From an uncultured Lachnospiraceae bacterium (GTDB lineage: Bacteria > Bacillota > Clostridia > Lachnospirales > Lachnospiraceae), in contig CAJTKU010000001.1 of the NCBI GenBank assembly GCA_910577015.1, positions 124,001 to 188,000 of the forward strand: a stretch of DNA of 64,000 nt, written 5' to 3'. Both the position numbers and the translations under genes were made by a program. Below the pieces are notes generated by a model that made no database searches, was not told where the DNA came from, and saw nothing but the letters and a program-made list of their open reading frames with translations. Shown here piece by piece: positions 26,734 to 34,259 of this stretch (position 1 is the stretch's first letter; every line of letters starts with the position of its first letter).

Positions 26734-27063
26734 ATGACAAATATTACTATCCGTAAGGGGCCGGACGGCACTTACAGACAATTGGTTTGTGCAGGACATG
26801 CCGGGTTTGCAAAAGCCGGCAGGGATATCGTATGTGCATCCGTTTCCGTGCTGGTAATCAATACCATCAATGCACTGGAGGAGTTGGCCGGTGAATCATT
26901 TGAAACACTGGTTGATGAAGAAGCGGGCCGTATCCAATGCAATTTTATCCATCCCCTGCAGGAACAATCTGTTTTTCTTTTGGATGTTATGGTCTATGGA
27001 TTGCAAAACATCCAGAAAGAATATGGAAAAAAGTATTTAAAAGTTAAACTTGAGGAGGTGTAA
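26734..27063 (+). CDS. prp: Ribosomal-processing cysteine protease Prp
   Basis: Prp removes the N-terminal extension of L27. With the ATG at 26734 the 109 residues place the catalytic pair at H22 and C34 (GHAG and DIVCAS), the same numbering as the Staphylococcus aureus enzyme, which supports this start over the GTG at 26728. It lies between rplU and rpmA, and the L27 encoded here has the matching extension. Confidence 0.93.
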   Translation: MTNITIRKGPDGTYRQLVCAGHAGFAKAGRDIVCASVSVLVINTINALEELAGESFETLVDEEAGRIQCNFIHPLQEQSVFLLDVMVYGLQNIQKEYGKKYLKVKLEEV

Positions 27064-27067
27064 ACCG

Positions 27068-27352
27068 ATGTTGAATATGAACCTTCAATTTTTTGCTCAT
27101 AAAAAGGGTGTTGGTTCTACCAAAAACGGAAGGGATTCCGAATCCAAACGTTTAGGAGCAAAAAGAGCTGACGGACAGTTTGTAAAAGCCGGTAATATCT
27201 TATACAGACAGCGCGGTACCAAAATCCATCCCGGCGTAAATGTCGGAATCGGCGGCGATGATACCTTGTTTGCCAAGGTGGACGGCGTCCTGAGATTTGA
27301 ACGAAAAGGCAGAGACAAAAAGCAGGCTTCCGTATATCCTGTAGAAAAATAA
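27068..27352 (+). CDS. rpmA: 50S ribosomal protein L27 with cleavable N-terminal extension
   Basis: A 94-residue L27. The N-terminus MLNMNLQFFAHKKGVGSTKN carries the Firmicutes extension, with the expected Prp cut between F9 and A10, exposing the A-H-K-K tail that reaches the peptidyl-transferase centre. The start ATG at 27068 follows GAGGAGGTG, located at the 3' end of prp. A hairpin terminator follows the stop codon. Confidence 0.98.
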   Translation: MLNMNLQFFAHKKGVGSTKNGRDSESKRLGAKRADGQFVKAGNILYRQRGTKIHPGVNVGIGGDDTLFAKVDGVLRFERKGRDKKQASVYPVEK

Positions 27353-27366
27353 GAGATATTGTCACG

Positions 27367-27396
27367 GGCTTCAAACGGCAGTTTGAAGCCCCTTTT
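27367..27396 (+). terminator. Hairpin terminator after rpmA
   Basis: A perfect 10-bp stem, GGCTTCAAAC (27367-27376) and GTTTGAAGCC (27381-27390), with a 4-base loop and then CCTTTT. It may partly separate ribosomal-protein expression from obgE. Confidence 0.75.
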
Positions 27397-27413
27397 CAGT
27401 TAAAGGAGTTTCT

Positions 27414-28703
27414 ATGTTTGCAGACAGAGCGGCTATCTATGTAAAAAGCGGAAAAGGCGGGGATGGACATGTTTCCTTCCGCCGTGAAAAATATGTCCCC
27501 AACGGGGGGCCTGACGGCGGGGACGGAGGCAAGGGCGGAGACGTCATTTTTGTTGTTGACGAAGGTCTGAATACGCTGACTGATTTTCGCCATATTCGCA
27601 AATACAAAGCGCAAAACGGAGAAGACGGCGGTAAGAAAAACTGCCGTGGAAAAAACGGGGAAGATATACTGATTAAAGTTCCTGCCGGGACCGTCATCAA
27701 AGAAGCGGAGAGCGGTAAAGTCATTGTGGATATGTCCGGTGACAACAAACGGGTTATCCTCTTAAAAGGCGGCCGGGGTGGCAACGGCAACCAGCATTAT
27801 GCAACCTCCACCATGCAGGTGCCCCGTTACGCACAGCCGGGACAGCCTGCAAAGGAACTGAATCTGATTCTGGAATTAAAAGTGATTGCCGATGTGGGAC
27901 TGGTAGGCTTTCCCAATGTAGGGAAATCTACTTTTCTCGCAAGGGTAACCAACGCAAGGCCTAAAATTGCAAATTATCATTTTACCACCCTGAATCCCAA
28001 TCTTGGGGTAGTAGACCTGAATGACGGAACCGGTTTTGTCATTGCAGATATCCCCGGATTGATTGAAGGTGCATCAGAAGGCATTGGATTGGGGCATGAA
28101 TTTTTAAGGCATATCGAGCGCACCAAAGTCCTGATTCATATGGTGGATGCCGCCGGTTCGGAAGGCAGGGACCCCATCGCAGACATATATGCCATAGACA
28201 AAGAGTTAAAAGCATATAATCCGGAAATTGCAGACAGGCCCCAGATAATTGCAGCCAATAAAACGGATTTGATTTATGAAGCAGATAACGATATCATTCA
28301 AAAATTAAAAGCTGAGTTTGAACCAAAGCAAATACCTGTATATCCCATTTCCGCGGTCAGCGGGGAAGGCGTGACAGAACTTCTCTATCAGGTAAAAAAC
28401 ATACTTGAAGGACTGGATGAAAAACCGGTTGTCTTTGAACCGGAATTTTTCCCGGAAACAATGCTGCCTGACGAAAACGAGCCATATACGGTGAGTTATG
28501 ATGCCGAAAAAGAAGAGTATGTCATTGAAGGTCCGCGTATTGAAAAAATGCTGGGATATACAAATCTGGAAAGTGAAAAAGGGTTTACTTTTTTCCAGAA
28601 ATTTTTGAAAGAATCCGGCATTTTGCAGGAGTTGGAATCCCTGGGTATACAGGAGGGTGACACCGTGCGGATGTACGGTCTGTCCTTTGACTATTATAAG
28701 TAA
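27414..28703 (+). CDS. obgE: GTPase Obg (CgtA)
   Basis: An essential GTPase in 50S assembly and stress signalling. The 429 residues contain the glycine-rich Obg domain (about 1-158, PNGGPDGGDGGKGGDVIFV), the G domain with GFPNVGKST, DIPGLIEGASEGIGLGHEF and NKTD, and the C-terminal OCT domain (about 350-429), which not all Obg proteins have. The ATG follows AAAGGAG. It is followed by yhbY, nadD, yqeK and rsfS, all linked to ribosome assembly or growth. Confidence 0.97.
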   Translation: MFADRAAIYVKSGKGGDGHVSFRREKYVPNGGPDGGDGGKGGDVIFVVDEGLNTLTDFRHIRKYKAQNGEDGGKKNCRGKNGEDILIKVPAGTVIKEAESGKVIVDMSGDNKRVILLKGGRGGNGNQHYATSTMQVPRYAQPGQPAKELNLILELKVIADVGLVGFPNVGKSTFLARVTNARPKIANYHFTTLNPNLGVVDLNDGTGFVIADIPGLIEGASEGIGLGHEFLRHIERTKVLIHMVDAAGSEGRDPIADIYAIDKELKAYNPEIADRPQIIAANKTDLIYEADNDIIQKLKAEFEPKQIPVYPISAVSGEGVTELLYQVKNILEGLDEKPVVFEPEFFPETMLPDENEPYTVSYDAEKEEYVIEGPRIEKMLGYTNLESEKGFTFFQKFLKESGILQELESLGIQEGDTVRMYGLSFDYYK

Positions 28704-28737
28704 CTTTTTTATATATGAAGGGAGATATGAGGATTAT

Positions 28738-29028
28738 ATGACAAGCAAGCAGAGAGCCTATTTAAAGAGTCTGGCAAGCACTATGGAACCTGTATTTCAA
28801 ATCGGCAAATCAAGCCTTACGCCGGAAGTCACCGCCGCTGTGGCAGAAGCCTTTAATACAAGAGAGCTCATTAAGATTGCAGTTCTGAAGAACTGTTTTG
28901 ATGAGCCCAGGGAAATTGCAGAGATGATTGCAGAAAGAACCCATTCCCAGGTTGTGCAGGTCATCGGCAAAAAAATTGTATTGTATAAAGAAAATAAGGA
29001 TAATAAAAAAATAGTATTGCCCTGTTAA
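28738..29028 (+). CDS. yhbY: CRS1/YhbY-domain RNA-binding protein
   Basis: A 96-residue single CRM-domain protein that binds pre-50S particles. MTSKQRAYLKSLASTMEP opens the family pattern, with FQIGKSSLTPEVTAAVAEA and a GxxG-type loop near VIGKKIVLYKE. The start ATG at 28738 follows GGGAG; the open frame extending to 28657 lies inside obgE. Confidence 0.92.
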   Translation: MTSKQRAYLKSLASTMEPVFQIGKSSLTPEVTAAVAEAFNTRELIKIAVLKNCFDEPREIAEMIAERTHSQVVQVIGKKIVLYKENKDNKKIVLPC

Positions 29029-29038
29029 GGAGGCGGTC

Positions 29039-29668
29039 ATGATTCCTGCAGCAGAAAATACTTCTTGTAAAATAGGCATTATGGGTGGGACATTCAATCC
29101 CATACACATAGGACATCTTTTATTGGCGGAAACAGCCCTTACAAGTGAAGGACTTAAAAAAGTCATGTTTATCCCCAGCGGTAAGCCTTATATGAAAGAA
29201 GAAACCACGGTACTGGATGCTTCACACAGGCTCAAAATGGTAGAACTTGCAATTGCGGACAACCCGTCCTTTATGGTTTCCGACATGGAGATACGGCGTC
29301 CCGGCAATACCTACACCAGTGAAACCCTGGCGCTTTTAAAACAGGAACAGCCCGAAACAGCTTTTTATTTTATCCTTGGGGCTGACAATCTGTTTGCCAT
29401 GGAAACATGGAAGGAACCTGAAAAAATATTTTCAGCCTGCACTATCCTTGCCGCTGTACGAAACGGTGCGGACTATGCGCATATGCAGGAAAAATGCAGG
29501 GAACTCGTTTCCATCTATGACGCCAAAATTAAATTGTTACCCTTTCCGGAAACAGCCATTTCTTCCACTGACATCAGAACACTGCTCAGGCAAAACAAGA
29601 GCATCCGTTATATGGTTCCGGAAACAGTAAGGAAGTATATAGAAAAGAACCAACTATATTCAGATTAA
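29039..29668 (+). CDS. nadD: Nicotinate-nucleotide adenylyltransferase
   Basis: Adenylates nicotinate mononucleotide in NAD synthesis. The 209 residues show the nucleotidyltransferase signature GGTFNPIHIGHLLLAE and the C-terminal ISSTDIRTLL motif. The ATG follows TAAGGAGGC, 10 bases after yhbY. The order nadD-yqeK-rsfS is the standard Firmicutes arrangement. Confidence 0.96.
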   Translation: MIPAAENTSCKIGIMGGTFNPIHIGHLLLAETALTSEGLKKVMFIPSGKPYMKEETTVLDASHRLKMVELAIADNPSFMVSDMEIRRPGNTYTSETLALLKQEQPETAFYFILGADNLFAMETWKEPEKIFSACTILAAVRNGADYAHMQEKCRELVSIYDAKIKLLPFPETAISSTDIRTLLRQNKSIRYMVPETVRKYIEKNQLYSD

Positions 29669-29711
29669 TGACTATCACAGTATATTTCGTGATATGCATG
29701 GAAAGGACACC

Positions 29712-30317
29712 ATGAAGACTGCAGATATCAGGAAAATAAAAAAATCGTTGGAAAAAAGTTTGGATGAAAAACGCTTTGAGCACACCATCGGAGTGGCCTA
29801 TACGGCTGCAGCCCTTGCCATGCGGTATGAGGAATCCATAGAAAATGCAGAACTGGCGGGATTGCTGCACGATTGTGCAAAAGGCCTGGACGAAGACAAA
29901 CTGATATCCATATGTGAAAAACATCATATCAGCATTACAGATTTGGAGAGAAGAAATCCGTTTCTGCTCCATGCCAAAGCCGGAAGCTTTCTCGCCATGA
30001 AAACCTATAAGGTACAGGATAACGATGTAATTAATGCCATTTTAAACCACACCACCGGCAGGCCGGGAATGTCTACTCTGGAAAAAATAATCTTTGTGGC
30101 GGATTATATCGAGCCCAGAAGAAACCATGCTCCGAATCTGGCCCAAATCCGCAAACTTGCTTTTATGGATTTAAACGCTGCTACGCTCAAAATATTAGGT
30201 GACACACTGGAACATCTTCACACGTCAAAAGGGGAGATAGATTCCATGACAGAAAAAACTTATGAATATTATCTTCATTTAGAAACCGATACCGACAAAA
30301 CAGAAAGCGAGGAATAA
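29712..30317 (+). CDS. yqeK: HD-domain hydrolase YqeK (Ap4A hydrolase type)
   Basis: A 201-residue HD-superfamily protein; YqeK homologs hydrolyse diadenosine tetraphosphate symmetrically to ADP. Metal residues are visible in FEHTIGVAYTA, LLHDCAKG and the C-terminal YIEPRR region. The start is ATG 29712 with GGAAAGG; the ATG at 29694 lacks a ribosome-binding site. It abuts rsfS with one base between. Confidence 0.92.
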   Translation: MKTADIRKIKKSLEKSLDEKRFEHTIGVAYTAAALAMRYEESIENAELAGLLHDCAKGLDEDKLISICEKHHISITDLERRNPFLLHAKAGSFLAMKTYKVQDNDVINAILNHTTGRPGMSTLEKIIFVADYIEPRRNHAPNLAQIRKLAFMDLNAATLKILGDTLEHLHTSKGEIDSMTEKTYEYYLHLETDTDKTESEE

Positions 30318-30318
30318 A

Positions 30319-30675
30319 ATGGATATCAATCATTCTAAAGCTATGGCAAAACTGGCCATACAGGCATTGGAAGACAAAAAAGCGGAAGATGTGCGTATCA
30401 TAGACATCAGTGAAGTATCCATACTTGCCGACTACTTCCTGATTGCCACCGGAAACAACCAGAGCCAGATACAGGCAATGGCTGACAATGTGCAGGACGC
30501 GCTCGGCAGGGCAGGATATGAAATGAAACAAGTGGAAGGGTACCGCACTGCAAACTGGGTCTTAATGGACTTTGGTGATGTGATTGTCCATATATTTGAC
30601 AAGGAAAACCGTCTGTTCTATAATCTGGAACGTATCTGGAGAGACGGGAAAACAATTACGCTTTCCGAACTGTAA
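30319..30675 (+). CDS. rsfS: Ribosomal silencing factor RsfS
   Basis: RsfS binds L14 on the 50S subunit and blocks subunit joining in starvation. The 118 residues have the family pattern ISEVSILADYFLIATGNN, and WVLMDFGDVIVHIF near the C-terminus. It ends the plus-strand ribosome-assembly operon. A small hairpin (GAG-GAAAT with ATTTC-CTC, about 30686-30708) and the strong bidirectional terminator follow. Confidence 0.96.
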   Translation: MDINHSKAMAKLAIQALEDKKAEDVRIIDISEVSILADYFLIATGNNQSQIQAMADNVQDALGRAGYEMKQVEGYRTANWVLMDFGDVIVHIFDKENRLFYNLERIWRDGKTITLSEL

Positions 30676-30759
30676 AGTAATGGCAGAGCGAAATCTGATA
30701 TTTCACTCGCCTCCTCAGCGCAAAAGTGCTTCGGAATAAAGGAAAAAATGAATAAAAGC

Positions 30760-30802
30760 AATAAAAAAACTCAACTATAAATAATAGCTGAGTTTTTTTA
30801 TT
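30760..30802. terminator. Bidirectional terminator between rsfS and the DUF378 gene
   Basis: AATAAAAAAACTCA pairs with TGAGTTTTTTTATT, extended by CTAT/ATAG with one mismatch. The A-tract and T-tract on either side let it end transcripts from both the plus-strand rsfS operon and the minus-strand DUF378 gene. Confidence 0.9.
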
Positions 30803-30803
30803 G

Positions 30804-31016
30804 CTAAATATCTTTGTCCTTACAGATTTTTCCGAAAAAAGTGATTAGATACAGTCCGCAAAGACCAACAAGCACGTATACAATTCTAGACAGCCAGGTC
30901 ATGTCGCCAAAGAGGAACGATACCAAATCCAGACGGAAGATACCAATCAAGCCCCAGTTAATGGCGCCTATGATGGTAATGACCAAAGCCGTAATATCAA
31001 GCCATTTAATTCCCAT
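30804..31016 (-). CDS. DUF378 family small membrane protein
   Basis: A 70-residue protein with two membrane segments. It shows the DUF378 pattern ALVITIIGAINWGLIGIF, then a turn and LSRIVYVLVGLCGLYLITF. The function is unknown. It has a strong AAGGAGGT before the ATG at 31016 and stands alone between the bidirectional terminator and lexA. Confidence 0.88.
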   Translation of the reverse strand: MGIKWLDITALVITIIGAINWGLIGIFRLDLVSFLFGDMTWLSRIVYVLVGLCGLYLITFFGKICKDKDI

Positions 31017-31096
31017 AATATATTACCTCCTTCTCTGTTATTTTGCTCTCTCTGAAGGATAAATATACAGGTTTTAAAAAAATTTAATGAAAATTT

Positions 31097-31714
31097 TTAA
31101 CTTAATAAACGGAAAACGCCAAAAACTTTTCCCAGAATCTGACAATCATCTACAATAATAGGTTCCATGGTATCATTCTCCGGCTGAAGGCGGATGTGTC
31201 CGTCCTCCTTATAAAATGTTTTAACGGTGGCAGAATCGTCAACCAGCGCGACAACAGTATCCCCGTTATGCGCGGTACTGCAGCATTGCACAAAAATCTG
31301 GTCTCCGCTGTAAATACCTACATTAATCATGGAATCGCCTTTTACTTTCACGATAAAAGAATCGCCCTGCGGAACCACATCGGCAGGTACAGGAAAATAG
31401 CTTTCAATATTTTCCTGCGCAAGGATGGGAACTCCGGCAGCCACTGTTCCTATCACGGGAAGGCTGACCATTTCCTTGCGCACCATGTGAAAGCTGTCAT
31501 CACATATCTCAATAGCGCGCGGTTTCGTGGGGTCCCTCCTTATGTATCCGTTTTTCTCAAGCGTTTCCAAATGGGAGTGGACGGAAGAAGTGGACTTTAA
31601 ATGCACTGCCTCGCATATTTCACGCACGGCAGGCGGATAACCTTTGTCCAAAATCTCTTTCTTGATATATTCTAAAATTTCCAACTGTTTCGGCGTAATT
31701 TTTCCCTGGCTCAT
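31097..31714 (-). CDS. lexA: LexA repressor of the SOS response
   Basis: A 205-residue LexA with an N-terminal winged helix (LTPK-type start ITPKQLEILEYIKK, recognition helix near STSSVHSHLE) and a C-terminal autoprotease. The cleavage site is A93-G94 in GTVAAGVP, with S128 in KGDSMI and K165 in SATVKTF as the catalytic dyad. The start is ATG 31714 with GGAGGG; a longer frame to 31780 runs into its own promoter. It diverges from a yneA-like gene across shared operator sites, so it should repress itself. Confidence 0.97.
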   Translation of the reverse strand: MSQGKITPKQLEILEYIKKEILDKGYPPAVREICEAVHLKSTSSVHSHLETLEKNGYIRRDPTKPRAIEICDDSFHMVRKEMVSLPVIGTVAAGVPILAQENIESYFPVPADVVPQGDSFIVKVKGDSMINVGIYSGDQIFVQCCSTAHNGDTVVALVDDSATVKTFYKEDGHIRLQPENDTMEPIIVDDCQILGKVFGVFRLLS

Positions 31715-31751
31715 AACGTACCCTCCATCTATTATTCTAAGTGATAATCTG

Positions 31752-31780
31752 AGTATAACACAAGAAAAAAGAAAAAGCAA
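31752..31780 (-). promoter_or_regulatory. lexA promoter
   Basis: On the minus strand TTGCTT (31780-31775), a 17-base spacer and TATACT (31757-31752), about 38 bases before the start codon. A LexA-like box lies 11 bases upstream of the -35. Confidence 0.75.
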
Positions 31781-31791
31781 ACGTATATTCA

Positions 31792-31803
31792 GAAAATATG
31801 TTC
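31792..31803. promoter_or_regulatory. LexA box 1 (lexA side)
   Basis: GAAAATATGTTC differs by one base from the Firmicutes core GAAC-N4-GTTC. It is identical to the box at 31833-31844 and lies nearest the lexA promoter. Confidence 0.65.
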
Positions 31804-31823
31804 GATTTTTTTATTTCAAACTA

Positions 31824-31852
31824 TTGACAACAGAAAATATGTTCGTTATAAT
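31824..31852 (+). promoter_or_regulatory. Promoter of the yneA-like gene
   Basis: A consensus TTGACA (31824-31829), 17-base spacer and consensus TATAAT (31847-31852). This is an intrinsically strong promoter, with one LexA-like box in the spacer and a perfect one at the expected start of transcription. Confidence 0.9.
31833..31844. promoter_or_regulatory. LexA box 2 (in the yneA promoter spacer)
   Basis: GAAAATATGTTC lies between the -35 and -10 of the yneA-like promoter, where a bound repressor would exclude RNA polymerase. Confidence 0.75.
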
Positions 31853-31862
31853 CCTTGTATAA

Positions 31863-31874
31863 GAACAAACGTTC
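31863..31874. promoter_or_regulatory. LexA box 3 (perfect GAAC-N4-GTTC)
   Basis: GAACAAACGTTC is an exact match to the core. A further near match GAACATTTATTC follows at 31876-31887 with one mismatch. Both lie just downstream of the -10. Confidence 0.85.
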
Positions 31875-31902
31875 CGAACATTTATTCAGAAAGGACACGG
31901 CC

Positions 31903-32286
31903 ATGAACTCCAAAGCATACGAAGAATTATTATTAAGGGATTACAGAAACCGACAAAAAAGGATGTTAAGAATCCGCCAGTTACACAGACGTATTTTCCT
32001 TTTTATATTAACAGTCGTTCTGGTTCTGCTGTTAACCGTTTCCTATCATGCCATCCTTTCAGAAGCAACTGCCAAAGACAAAAACATTTCTTACAAATAT
32101 TATACCAGCATTGAAATCCAATACGGGGATTCCCTTTGGTCGCTTGCTAAAGAATATGCAGGAGAGGAGTATGCATCCGCCGAAGACTATGTCCATGAGG
32201 TCATGCAAATCAATCATTTGAGGGAAGAAAACCTGATTGCGGGGCAGTATCTCATTATTCCTTATTATTCCAATATCTTTAAGTAG
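31903..32286 (+). CDS. yneA: YneA-like SOS cell-division inhibitor (TM + LysM)
   Basis: A 127-residue protein with a basic cytoplasmic N-terminus, one membrane segment (about residues 31-51) and a C-terminal LysM-type domain (about 70-121, YGDSLWSLAKEY to AGQYLIIP). This is the layout of YneA, which halts division during SOS in Bacillus and lies divergent from lexA, as here. The ATG at 31903 follows GAAAGGA. Its last 8 bases overlap the end of the convergent recombinase gene. Identification rests on architecture and context rather than close sequence similarity. Confidence 0.82.
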   Translation: MNSKAYEELLLRDYRNRQKRMLRIRQLHRRIFLFILTVVLVLLLTVSYHAILSEATAKDKNISYKYYTSIEIQYGDSLWSLAKEYAGEEYASAEDYVHEVMQINHLREENLIAGQYLIIPYYSNIFK

Positions 32287-33343
32287 CATCGTCCTCCTTG
32301 CGGAGCTTCACTACTTTTGCAGCCATTCTGCGTCTTTCGTCCTCCATGGTTGCATAATGCTTACGGGTCGTATTAACGTCTTTATGCCCCAGCACATCCG
32401 CAACCAGATAGATATCCCCGGTTTCCCTGTATAGAGTAGTGCCATAGGTACTTCTTAATTTATGCGGCGTGATTTTCTTTAAAGTAGTGACACGGGAGGC
32501 ATATTTTTTCACAAGGTTCTCCACGGACCGGACCGCAATTCGACGGTTCTGCAAAGAAAGAAAAAGCGCGTTTTCATGTCCTGAAGCAGGAATTACATGC
32601 TTTCTTTCCTCCAGATATTCTGTCAGGGCCTGTTCCACCTCATCCCCAAAGTAGACAACAGCTTCATATCCGCCTTTCCGCCTTATCTTAATCCCGTTAT
32701 TGTCAAAATCCACATCCTGTATGTCCAGACCGACGCACTCCGACACACGAATGCCGGTGCCTAACAGAAGAGTCAGAAGCGCAACATCACGGGTTCTGGT
32801 TTTTTCATGATATGCCAGCTCCTTCTTCGTCAATTTGGTGCCTGCCTCCACCTGGTCCAGCAAAACAGCCACCTCATTTGGTTCAAGCCGGATAATTGCC
32901 TTTTCATGCAGCTTTGGCACAGGAACCAGTTCCGCCGTATTTTTTACAATACGCTCCGTTTGAAAATAATAATTGTAAAAGCTTCTGAGAGCTGAGAGTT
33001 TCCTTGCCTTCCCCCGTTCCGTATTCGTAATTTCCCTGCCTTCTTTCTCATAATAACTGATATAAGACAGATATTCCTCAATATCCTGCCGGGTAACCTG
33101 ATTTAAAACATCAATAGGAATTTCTCTGATTTCCATTTTTGCACAAACCGGATTGGTTTCATGCAAAAATTCAAAAAAAACCCTGATATCATATGCATAG
33201 GCCAGCCGCGTACGGGTAGAAGTGGTATCCGCTATCCCACGAAAAAACTCCTGACAGAAGGGCGGGAGAGTACCCAGAATATTCCTCAGCTTTACTATAT
33301 TCTGCTTGTTCTGTGCGTCATGATAATTATTTGTATTCGCCAT
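32279..33343 (-). CDS. Tyrosine recombinase, XerS/XerC-like
   Basis: A 354-residue tyrosine recombinase. It has an N-terminal SAM-like core-binding domain (about 30-130) and the catalytic domain with all key residues: R199 (GTGIRVSE), K223, H294-x-x-R297 (HKLRSTY), H320 (LGHKD) and nucleophile Y330 (TTRKHYA). The length and layout match the stand-alone XerS type (about 356 residues) used for chromosome dimer resolution, and there is no phage or element context. Its start overlaps the upstream ttcA-like gene by 17 bases. Alternatives are a XerC or XerD paralog. Confidence 0.85.
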   Translation of the reverse strand: MANTNNYHDAQNKQNIVKLRNILGTLPPFCQEFFRGIADTTSTRTRLAYAYDIRVFFEFLHETNPVCAKMEIREIPIDVLNQVTRQDIEEYLSYISYYEKEGREITNTERGKARKLSALRSFYNYYFQTERIVKNTAELVPVPKLHEKAIIRLEPNEVAVLLDQVEAGTKLTKKELAYHEKTRTRDVALLTLLLGTGIRVSECVGLDIQDVDFDNNGIKIRRKGGYEAVVYFGDEVEQALTEYLEERKHVIPASGHENALFLSLQNRRIAVRSVENLVKKYASRVTTLKKITPHKLRSTYGTTLYRETGDIYLVADVLGHKDVNTTRKHYATMEDERRRMAAKVVKLRKEDDAT

Positions 33344-34061
33344 CCTCTGATTCCCATCCTTGTATATTTCCTGTTTTAACAGCCGTAAACATCCTTTCCT
33401 TTACTCCCGGATTCTCCCTGTTTAACTGCAAGAGAAGCTGCTTTACATATTCCCGTTTGGTATGTCCGTCCGCCGGGCAGGGGCTTTTTACAACCGGCAC
33501 TTCATATTTGTTTACAAATCCAACCACATCCGCTTCATTCATATAAAGCAGGGGACGGATAACAGTAATATCCATACGGTCAAGATAGGTCACCGGCAAA
33601 AACGTATGAAAACGGCCTTCAAAAATCAATGACATCAACATGGTTTCCACCACATCATCTTTATGATGCGCATAAGCGACTTTATTGCAGCCGACAGCCT
33701 TTATGGCCTCATTCAAAGCTCCCTTTCTCATCTTGGCGCACAAGGAACAGGGATTGCTTTCCTTTCTGTCTTCAAAAACAATCTTTCCGATATCCGTCTT
33801 TACAATTTTATATTCAACATGCAATTCCTCACACAATGTTTCTATTTTCTCCAGATTCAGATTTTCAAATCCCAAATCCACCGTAATGGCAATTATATCA
33901 AAGCTTTTAGGGTAGAAACGCTTAAGAGCGTTTAAAGCGTATAGGAGAGTTAGGCTATCCTTTCCACCGGATATGCCGACAGCAATTTTATCCCCATCCT
34001 CAATCATATGATAATCATCTACAGCCTTTCGTACCAGGCTGAGTACCTGTTGCAGTTTCAT
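33327..34061 (-). CDS. TtcA-like tRNA thiolation ATPase
   Basis: A 244-residue PP-loop ATP pyrophosphatase. The ATP motif SGGKDS is at residues 31-36. The Fe-S cysteines C105 and C108 (NPCSLCAK) and C195 (SPCPADG) fit the TtcA family, which makes 2-thiocytidine in tRNA, better than TilS. The start is ATG 34061, seven bases after GAGG; the longer GTG frame at 34073 uses that ribosome-binding site as coding. The specific tRNA product in clostridia is not established. Confidence 0.85.
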   Translation of the reverse strand: MKLQQVLSLVRKAVDDYHMIEDGDKIAVGISGGKDSLTLLYALNALKRFYPKSFDIIAITVDLGFENLNLEKIETLCEELHVEYKIVKTDIGKIVFEDRKESNPCSLCAKMRKGALNEAIKAVGCNKVAYAHHKDDVVETMLMSLIFEGRFHTFLPVTYLDRMDITVIRPLLYMNEADVVGFVNKYEVPVVKSPCPADGHTKREYVKQLLLQLNRENPGVKERMFTAVKTGNIQGWESEDGEYK

Positions 34062-34122
34062 CTTTATCCTCACTTCAGCATTGCATTAAACTTTATGAAA
34101 ATCTCACAGAACTAAAGCTCCA

Positions 34123-34259
34123 AGCATGGAACATAGAAGTCAGAGCGCGAAATGCCACATTTCAGGCATTTCTCAAGCGTGAGACATAGAAGTTCTCCGC
34201 GAAGCAGCCTTTGCTGCGAGCGAAAACTGCCAAAGGCAGTTAGAACTTCTTCTCACGCT
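34123..34259 (-). repeat. Two-hairpin dispersed repeat, copy A (with a partial extra unit)
   Basis: The 34149-34259 segment has hairpin 1, GAAATGCC/GGCATTTC (34149-34172), and hairpin 2, GCGTGAGA and AGAAGTTCT pairing with AGAACTTCT and TCACGC, with inner hairpins AGCAGC/GCTGC and ACTGCC/GGCAGT. Copy B at 40991-41084 has the same order but lacks the ACTGCC hairpin. An 18-base partial unit at 34123-34140 (AGCATGGAACATAGAAGT) repeats the start of hairpin 2. The element begins at the stop codon of the lipoprotein gene and fills the gap to the ttcA-like gene. Confidence 0.8.

Noticed and set aside
33327..34061. TilS (lysidine synthetase) as the identity of the PP-loop gene
   Set aside because: The CxxC pair and the third Cys fit TtcA; the C-terminal TilS domains are absent.
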